A DNA stretch of 64,000 nt. Source: Caproiciproducens sp. CPB-2 (GTDB taxonomy: Bacteria > Bacillota > Clostridia > Oscillospirales > Acutalibacteraceae). The translations under genes were made by a program, and so were the position numbers. The stretch's first letter is position 1, and every line of letters starts with the position of its first letter. The notes beneath the pieces are model-generated. The model saw only the letters and a program-made list of their open reading frames with translations. It made no database searches and was not told the DNA's origin. Where the stretch lies: positions 186,001-250,000 of the forward strand of contig NZ_CP142860.1 of assembly GCF_036287215.1 (NCBI RefSeq), read 5' to 3'. Below, one piece after another: positions 59,205-64,000 of the stretch.

Positions 59205-60585
59205 AGACAAATATATTTCCGAACTGAATGAAATCAAGGCGTCAAAAGATTTTCAACAAAAAACGACGGAGCTGTTGAAAAATCTTCCGACAGACAGAGA
59301 GCCGGAAAAGAAAAGAAAGCCGCTGCGGCTGGTGCTGGTTCCCGCGCTTGCGGTGGTGCTGGTCTGCGGGCTGCTGCTGAGCGGCGTGCTGTTTCCGCTC
59401 AGCATGGTCAGCGCTTCCGAAAACCTGATGAACGGTGTTTCGGCGAATAAGATCGATGTGCAGGGCAATATGAGCGAAGACTTTATCCGCGGCCAGCAGG
59501 ATTTTTCCGTGCGCCTGTTCCAGAAATCTCTGAGAAAGGATCAGAATTCCCTCGTGTCGCCGGTTTCGGTCTCCCTTGCGCTCGGCATGACGGCCAACGG
59601 CGCGGGCGGCGAAACGCTGACCCAGTTCGAAAAGCTGCTGGGCGGGGGGATGGACGTCACGGAGCTCAACCGGAACGAATACCTTCTCGCAAACCAGCTG
59701 AAATCCATTACGGACGGCAAGCTGCAGATTGCCAATTCCATCTGGTACCGCGACAAAAACCTAAAAGTGGAAAAGGGCTTCCTTCAGAAAAACGCCGATT
59801 ATTTCGGTGCGGGCGCGTTTCAGCTTGATTTTGGAAAGCAGTCGACCGTCAATAAAATCAACGGCTGGGTGAAGGAAAACACCGGCGGAAAAATCGATAA
59901 AATGGTGAGCCAAATCGACGATACGACCATGATGTATCTGATCAACGCGCTTTATTTCGAGTCGGACTGGCGGATAGCCTACAAAGACTATCAGGTCAAA
60001 GACAGGGAATTCCAGGCCCCGGGCGGGAAAGTAACCGTACCGTTCATGAATTCCCAGGAAGTTTATCTGCACGACGGCAAATCCGACGGGATTCTGAAAC
60101 CCTTTCAGGACGACCGCTTTGCCCTCATGGCGGTTCTGCCGAAGGAAGGCGTCGGGCTGGACGAATATATCGCGCAGATGACGGGGGAATCGTTCGCTGC
60201 CCTGCTCGATTCCGCCGGAGAAGAATGGGCGGACTCCTTCCTGCCGAAATTCAAATATGAATTTTCCATCGGCCTGAACGACCCGCTGAAAGCGCTGGGG
60301 CTGACGGACGCCTTTGACGCCGACCGGGCCGATTTCCGCTCCATGGGCAGTTCCCCGGAAGGGCCGCTGTTTATCAGCGAGGTGCTGCACAAGACCTTTA
60401 TAGAGGTGGATGAGCTGGGAGCGAAGGCCGGCGCCGCCACTTCGATTTCCATGGCTGCGGGAAGCGCGGCCCCTGCGCAGGACAGGAAGGAGGTCGTGTT
60501 CGACCGCCCGTTCCTCTATGCGATTGTGGATACGCAGGCAAAGCTGCCCGTCTTTATCGGCACGGTCAGCAATCCGAAAGAATAA
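59197..60585 (+). CDS. membrane-anchored serpin with short cytoplasmic N-terminus, candidate anti-sigma factor
   Basis: A 462-residue protein. Residues 1-41 are charged and cytoplasmic, about 42-70 form one membrane segment (LVLVPALAVVLVCGLLLSGV), and about 100-460 form a complete serpin. Serpin marks include NSLVSPVSVSLALGMTANGA, NSIWYRD, INGWVKENTGGKIDKMV, LINALYFESDWR and the C-terminal FDRPFLYAI. The reactive-loop hinge (ELGAKAGAATSIS, about 405-417) keeps small residues as in inhibitory serpins, and the scissile region MAAGSAAPAQ has Ala/Gly/Ser, suggesting elastase- or subtilisin-like targets. It starts inside the ECF sigma gene. N-in topology with a short cytoplasmic tail fits an anti-sigma factor; that role is inference. 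Confidence 0.88.
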   Translation: MNRDKYISELNEIKASKDFQQKTTELLKNLPTDREPEKKRKPLRLVLVPALAVVLVCGLLLSGVLFPLSMVSASENLMNGVSANKIDVQGNMSEDFIRGQQDFSVRLFQKSLRKDQNSLVSPVSVSLALGMTANGAGGETLTQFEKLLGGGMDVTELNRNEYLLANQLKSITDGKLQIANSIWYRDKNLKVEKGFLQKNADYFGAGAFQLDFGKQSTVNKINGWVKENTGGKIDKMVSQIDDTTMMYLINALYFESDWRIAYKDYQVKDREFQAPGGKVTVPFMNSQEVYLHDGKSDGILKPFQDDRFALMAVLPKEGVGLDEYIAQMTGESFAALLDSAGEEWADSFLPKFKYEFSIGLNDPLKALGLTDAFDADRADFRSMGSSPEGPLFISEVLHKTFIEVDELGAKAGAATSISMAAGSAAPAQDRKEVVFDRPFLYAIVDTQAKLPVFIGTVSNPKE

Positions 60586-60609
60586 TATACTGGATACTGG
60601 CAAAACCAG

Positions 60610-60648
60610 AAGGGGCGACGGCTGTTCAAAGCCGCCGTCCCTCTTTTA
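60610..60648. terminator. terminator-like hairpin after the serpin gene
   Basis: GACGGC and GCCGTC pair around TGTTCAAAGCC, followed by CCTCTTTTATT. It overlaps the stop of the convergent 56-aa gene. Confidence 0.5.
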
Positions 60649-60816
60649 TTGATGCAGATCGGTTTTTTCCGAAGCTTCACGGATTTTAAATTCCGTTATC
60701 GTTGGTTTCCCTTCCATATAATCCTCCTCCCCTTTTTGCTGCGCCTTTACAAGCAGTTCGACAGCATCCTCCACCTTCGCCGCGAGTTCAAAATACATTT
60801 TTCGATAGTCCGGCAT
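60646..60816 (-). CDS. 56-aa conserved small protein, divergent from the XRE regulator
   Basis: ATG 60816 preceded by GGGGAGG on the minus strand opens a 56-codon frame ending at TAA 60646. The protein begins MPDYRKMYFELAAKVEDAVE and continues as an amphipathic helix (LLVKAQQKGEEDYM), ending in a short charged tail. Small proteins of this make-up are common next to clostridial XRE regulators, but no function is established. It is transcribed divergently from the regulator across two palindromes that share the half-site TAACTAT, so it is probably repressed by it. Confidence 0.7.
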   Translation of the reverse strand: MPDYRKMYFELAAKVEDAVELLVKAQQKGEEDYMEGKPTITEFKIREASEKTDLHQ

Positions 60817-60830
60817 TGTAACCTCCCCTA

Positions 60831-60852
60831 TATTAACTATATATAGTTAATA
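60831..60852. promoter_or_regulatory. palindromic operator 1
   Basis: A 22-nt perfect palindrome with core TTAACTATATATAGTTAA lies 15 nt before the 56-aa gene, overlapping its probable promoter. It shares the TAACTAT half-site with operator 2 and with a lone half-site near 60873. Confidence 0.7.
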
Positions 60853-60920
60853 TAGCACAGCACTTCAAAAAGTCAACTATAAATGGGTAATCTTTTAGAG
60901 AAAGATTGAGTAAACTAAAA

Positions 60921-60938
60921 CTAACTATTTATAGTTAG
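60921..60938. promoter_or_regulatory. palindromic operator 2
   Basis: CTAACTATTTATAGTTAG, two perfect 8-nt half-sites around TT, ends 9 nt before the XRE regulator start codon. It is probably an autoregulatory site. Confidence 0.7.
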
Positions 60939-60947
60939 GATGATGAT

Positions 60948-61190
60948 ATGAGAATCGGGGAAGCGGTAGCGGAACGAATCGAGCAATTATGCAGGGAAAA
61001 AGAAATTACCCTTAACAAATTGGGAACGATTTCCGGAGTCACCCAATCGACTTTAAACAATATCGTCAGCGGGGTGAGCAAGAATCCGACGATCTCCACC
61101 ATTAAAAAAATTTGTGACGGCCTTAACATCAGTATCGTCCAATTTTTCGACACGCCCGAGTTTCGTAATTTAGAGCAGGAGATGAAATGA
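60948..61190 (+). CDS. XRE/Cro-C1-type transcriptional regulator
   Basis: An 80-residue single-domain helix-turn-helix protein (AERIEQLCREKEITLNKLGT, SGVTQSTLNNIVSGVSKNPT, ISTIKKICDGLNISI). It is the size of the smallest Cro-like repressors and has no effector domain. ATG 60948 follows TTAGGATGATG. Two palindromes with a common half-site flank the divergent promoter region, so autorepression and repression of the 56-aa gene are likely. A truncated copy of its first codons follows at 61208. Confidence 0.9.
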   Translation: MRIGEAVAERIEQLCREKEITLNKLGTISGVTQSTLNNIVSGVSKNPTISTIKKICDGLNISIVQFFDTPEFRNLEQEMK

Positions 61191-61207
61191 ACGCTGAGAG
61201 GATTATT

Positions 61208-61282
61208 ATGACCGTTGGGGAAGCGGTAGCGGAACGAATCGAGGAATTATGTAAATTTTCCGCCGGAGGAAACGATATATAA
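61208..61282 (+). pseudogene. truncated duplicate of the XRE regulator 5' end
   Basis: ATG 61208 opens 24 codons (MTVGEAVAERIEELCKFSAG then GNDI and a stop). The first 14 residues copy the regulator at 60948, and over 30 nt (GGGGAAGCGGTAGCGGAACG then AATCGAG) are identical. The copy diverges abruptly after ATTATG, so it is a recent partial duplication. Confidence 0.75.
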
Positions 61283-61344
61283 AATAGAACTTAAAAACGG
61301 CGGCGAAAGGACTCGCCGCTTTCGGATTTCAGGGAGTAATCAAA

Positions 61345-62229
61345 ATGGTGATTCAGCATAATCTCAGCGCGCTTTTCGTGCTGCGCCAGCTTTCCATCAA
61401 TCAGGCGCTGTGCGATAAAAGTATCATGAGACTTTCGTCCGGATACCGCATCAATTCCGCTGCGGATGACCCGGCGGGCCTTGCTGTGTCTGAAAAAATG
61501 CGGGCGCAGATCCGCGGTCTGCAGGCCGCGCAGCAGAACACGCAGGACGGTGTCAGCATGATTCAGACCGCGGAAGGAAACCTGAACGAGACCCAGTCCA
61601 TCCTGAACAGGATGATGGAGCTTGCGGTGCAGTCCTCCAACGGGACCTATCAGAACGACATGGACAGAAAAAATTCCAGTAAGGAATTTGAGGCGCTGAA
61701 AAAAGAAATTGACCGGATCGCAAATACCACCGATTTTAACGGGACCAAGCTGCTTAACGGCGACCTGGCCGAAATAACGGACCCCTCCGACCCCGGGTTC
61801 GGGAAGGACGGCGTCACGCTGCAGATCGGGGCGGACAGTTCAGAGGACAGCCATTACACCGTCCATATCCCCAATATGGGGGCAAAAGGGCTGGGGCTGG
61901 ACGGGGCCTCCATTGCCACGCAGGAGGACGCGCGGAAAGCCATCGGCCTGATCAAAAAGGCGGCCGACACGGTCGCCGGAGCGCGCGGCAGTCTGGGCGC
62001 CGCCCAGAACGGGCTGGAGCGTCATCTGAGCTGCCTTTCCACCATGGAGGACAATCTGACGGCGGCGGAAAGCCGTATCCGCGACGTGGATATGGCGCGG
62101 GAAATGATGGAGCTGGCGCGGCACAATATTCTGGTGCAGGCGGGCATGGCGATGCTGGCGCAGGCAAACCTGCAGCCGCAGCGGATTTTAAAGCTGCTGG
62201 AAGACAGCCTGCCGAAAAACAATCAATAG
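61345..62229 (+). CDS. short flagellin
   Basis: A 294-residue flagellin with the N-terminal D0/D1 motif (IQHNLSALFVLRQLSINQAL; LSSGYRINSAADDPAGLA) and the C-terminal D1/D0 motif (ESRIRDVDMAREMMELARHN). The variable middle is small (about 60 residues), so outer domains D2/D3 are mostly absent. It would polymerise as the filament of the flagellum. Oddities are FVLRQLSINQALCDKSIMRL with Cys and Phe where most flagellins have NANRQL, and the absence of other flagellar genes nearby. AGGGAG precedes ATG 61345. No convincing sigma-D promoter was found upstream. Confidence 0.93.
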   Translation: MVIQHNLSALFVLRQLSINQALCDKSIMRLSSGYRINSAADDPAGLAVSEKMRAQIRGLQAAQQNTQDGVSMIQTAEGNLNETQSILNRMMELAVQSSNGTYQNDMDRKNSSKEFEALKKEIDRIANTTDFNGTKLLNGDLAEITDPSDPGFGKDGVTLQIGADSSEDSHYTVHIPNMGAKGLGLDGASIATQEDARKAIGLIKKAADTVAGARGSLGAAQNGLERHLSCLSTMEDNLTAAESRIRDVDMAREMMELARHNILVQAGMAMLAQANLQPQRILKLLEDSLPKNNQ

Positions 62230-62241
62230 GAACCCATAAAG

Positions 62242-62279
62242 AAAGCATCGGGGCGGGAATTTCCGTTCCGATGCTTTTT
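62242..62279. terminator. bidirectional terminator between flagellin and the FtsA-like gene
   Basis: AAAGCATCGG (62242-62251) pairs with CCGATGCTTT (62268-62277), followed by TT, with an A-rich left flank for the minus strand. Confidence 0.78.
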
Positions 62280-62289
62280 CTGTATCATA

Positions 62290-64000
62290 TTACGGCCTTT
62301 GGCTTTGATCCCAGTAGATATCCACACAGTCCCCGTCCGCGAGCACCTGCAAATAGGCCGCGTCCTGCCCGTTGACGTGCAGAATAATGTTCCCCTGCGG
62401 CTTGGACAGATCGAAATCCACCAGATTGAGCATGTCAATCAGGCGGTAGGGCGTTTTGTCCTGCTTTGTTTTCAGGGCAAGGGGCGCGCCGTTCAGGGTA
62501 ATATGAGTGACCGTTTGGACCGGCTGCTCTTCGTCTTCCCGCGGTTCACCGCTTTGCGGCGGTTCGGCGTCGGGCGGTGGCGTGCCGGCGCGCGCGGCGA
62601 CGGGAGCGTATTCGATCCGGTCCTCCGCGGAAAGCGGGCTGTCGGGATCGGCGGGCTGTCCGTTGATCAGGTACGGGCGGGTTTCGTCCTCCCCCGCAAA
62701 GACGAGAAGCTCCCGCAGCGTGTTGATCGGGAAGGTCTGGATCCGGTCCCGCATGCTGAGCGGATAGTCCGGACCGGCGGGCTGCCCGTTGACCATGGCG
62801 CGGGTCCCCACGGTCATTTCCGAGCCATTGAAAAATACCCTGCGCGTTTCCTGCGGACCGGCCACCTCGCCGAGCAGCGGGTGCGCGTCTTCACCCGCCA
62901 CGGCGGGCTCGAAGCCGATGCTGTCCCCGGCTTTGATCATGGCGGCGATGTTGCTTTCCGCGCCGTTCAGAAGGATGCGCGCCGCGGTCGGATGCCCGCC
63001 GTAGACGACTTTCTTTTCCCCGTTCAGCTCCACGATCATGCTCTGCCCGGAACGGCTGATGAGCTGATTGTAGCTGAACCCGTTCATCAGAAGCACGTCC
63101 AGGACGGAAAGCCTGCCGCTGCGGAAGAGCTTTGCGCGGCTGCCGTTCAGGGTGATGGAAAAGCTGTCGTTGATGAGGTTGAGCGCCGCGGAAACGGCGA
63201 TGCCCAGCGGGGTCGCGTATTCCGGCCCGGTTACGTCCTCTTCCGAAGCGGCCACATGCACCATAAAGTTGCTTCCGCCGATGGCCACGCGGGTCAGGGG
63301 CAGGTCGAGGTATTCCGCCACGCATTCGCACATGCCGGGCAGCTTGCTGCCGCCGCCCACCAGAAAGACCGCCGACGGGGGGCCGCCGTTGGCCTGTACG
63401 ATCCGCTGGGAGATTTCCTCGCAGAGCGCGCGCTTGACCGGTTCGGTTTTCTTGCGGATTTCCTCCGGCGTGACCGTATGCTCAAATCCAAGAATATCCG
63501 TAAAGACGATATTCCGTTCCCCGTTCATTTTCAGCTTGATTTCTTCCGCGGCGTTAAAGTCCACCAGATACATCTTCATGATCGCCTCGGTGACCTCGTC
63601 GCCCGCCACGGTCGCCATGGTGTAGCCCACGACGCCGCCGTCGCGGGACACGGCGATGTCCGAGGTGCCCGCGCCGATGTCCACCAGCGCAAGGTTCAGC
63701 AGGCGCAGCTTCTGCGGGATGGCCGCGTTCATGGCCGCGATCGGCTCCAGCGTCAGGCTCGAAACCTCCAGCCCGGTTTTGTGCATGGTGGTATACAGGC
63801 TGTCCACTACCTCGCGGGGCAGGAAGGTGGCGATGACTTCCACGCCGATGCTCTGCCCGCGGTGCTCCAGAAGGTTGGAAATAGGGTAGCGGTCCAGCGT
63901 GTACTGAATCACGGAATAGCCGACAAGGTAAAAGACGGGCTGGTTTTCGTCGGCGGTTTCGGGGTTGAACTGCCGCTCGGCCGCTTCGATCGCCCCCGCC
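62290..64000 (-). CDS. FtsA/PilM-like actin-fold ATPase with repeated beta-grasp-like C-terminus (5' truncated by window)
   Basis: The frame is open to the window edge (AIEAAERQFNPETADENQPV at the truncated end), so at least 570 residues are visible. The first part is the actin/Hsp70-fold of FtsA and PilM: LALVDIGAGTSDIAVSRDGG (phosphate 2), VAGDEVTEAI, and VFLVGGGSKLPGMCECVAEY (adenosine motif). The remaining ~300 residues hold several ITLNGS/ILLNGA/FFNGSE/VNGQPA units that resemble beta-grasp or SLBB-like repeats, including the duplicated NGQPAGPDYPLSMRDRI and NGQPADPDSPLSAEDRI, plus a Pro/Glu-rich linker. It is not standard FtsA, which lacks such a tail. A role in envelope assembly or division is inferred. 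Confidence 0.82.
   Translation of the reverse strand, partial: AGAIEAAERQFNPETADENQPVFYLVGYSVIQYTLDRYPISNLLEHRGQSIGVEVIATFLPREVVDSLYTTMHKTGLEVSSLTLEPIAAMNAAIPQKLRLLNLALVDIGAGTSDIAVSRDGGVVGYTMATVAGDEVTEAIMKMYLVDFNAAEEIKLKMNGERNIVFTDILGFEHTVTPEEIRKKTEPVKRALCEEISQRIVQANGGPPSAVFLVGGGSKLPGMCECVAEYLDLPLTRVAIGGSNFMVHVAASEEDVTGPEYATPLGIAVSAALNLINDSFSITLNGSRAKLFRSGRLSVLDVLLMNGFSYNQLISRSGQSMIVELNGEKKVVYGGHPTAARILLNGAESNIAAMIKAGDSIGFEPAVAGEDAHPLLGEVAGPQETRRVFFNGSEMTVGTRAMVNGQPAGPDYPLSMRDRIQTFPINTLRELLVFAGEDETRPYLINGQPADPDSPLSAEDRIEYAPVAARAGTPPPDAEPPQSGEPREDEEQPVQTVTHITLNGAPLALKTKQDKTPYRLIDMLNLVDFDLSKPQGNIILHVNGQDAAYLQVLADGDCVDIYWDQSQRP

Overview
The window looks like a chromosome segment of an anaerobic, spore-forming, probably flagellated clostridial Firmicute (Clostridia, Oscillospirales-like). 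The evidence is a cwlJ-gerQ spore pair, strong AGGAGG ribosome binding sites, a flagellin, clostridial conjugation genes and a GC-rich core. Species cannot be named from the sequence alone.

Bases 1 to about 27,143 are the right-hand part of an integrative conjugative element (ICE). It opens inside a VirD4-type coupling protein and continues with a Maff2-type small membrane protein, a polytopic VirB6/TrbL-like protein, PrgI, VirB4 and a membrane-anchored CHAP hydrolase. A decayed topB fragment follows. Next comes a metabolic cargo block (9.1-22.3 kb): an AT-rich LevR-like regulator, then a same-strand run with a mannose-family PTS permease (IIA, IIB, IIC, IID), a FrlC-like epimerase, a GatY-like class II aldolase, a zinc alcohol dehydrogenase, a MtlD-like polyol-phosphate dehydrogenase, an aldo/keto reductase, and its own Enzyme I and HPr. 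So the element carries an entire phosphorelay plus catabolic enzymes for an unidentified sugar or sugar derivative. The recombination end (22.3-27.1 kb) holds a small sigma-like protein, a hairpin-rich non-coding stretch, a MazF-like toxin, an excisionase-like protein and a tyrosine integrase, and it ends at tRNA-Ser(CGA). Two further decayed copies of the 5' half of that tRNA, each preceded by paired integrase-arm-like repeats, lie to the right and suggest earlier insertions at the same site.

Bases 27.7-34.3 kb are core genes: cwlJ-gerQ, a lipoprotein, a DUF815 ATPase and a metal-receptor lipoprotein with a peptidoglycan-binding tail. An IS3-family element with an A7 frameshift site sits between the last of these and the next operon. 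Bases 34.3-44.1 kb (minus strand) form a muropeptide uptake and recycling operon driven from a TTTACA-N17-TATAAT promoter: a YkfB-like dipeptide epimerase, OppABCDF, an LD-carboxypeptidase, a class-A-beta-lactamase-fold hydrolase and an NlpC/P60 endopeptidase. A second beta-lactamase-fold hydrolase lies just upstream.

Bases 45.3-58.6 kb are a galactose block: mglBAC, a YesN/YesM two-component pair, a membrane-anchored sugar-binding protein, a second MglB, and a divergent Leloir operon galK-galT-galE. Bases 58.6-64 kb hold an ECF sigma factor overlapping a membrane-anchored serpin, a divergent pair (56-aa protein and XRE regulator) around palindromic operators with a truncated duplicate of the regulator, a short flagellin, and an FtsA/PilM-like ATPase cut by the window end.

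The most unusual systems are the ECF sigma factor-serpin pair, the ICE-borne self-sufficient PTS with a LevR-like regulator whose AAA+ motifs are degenerate, and the stacked tRNA-Ser attachment-site scars.
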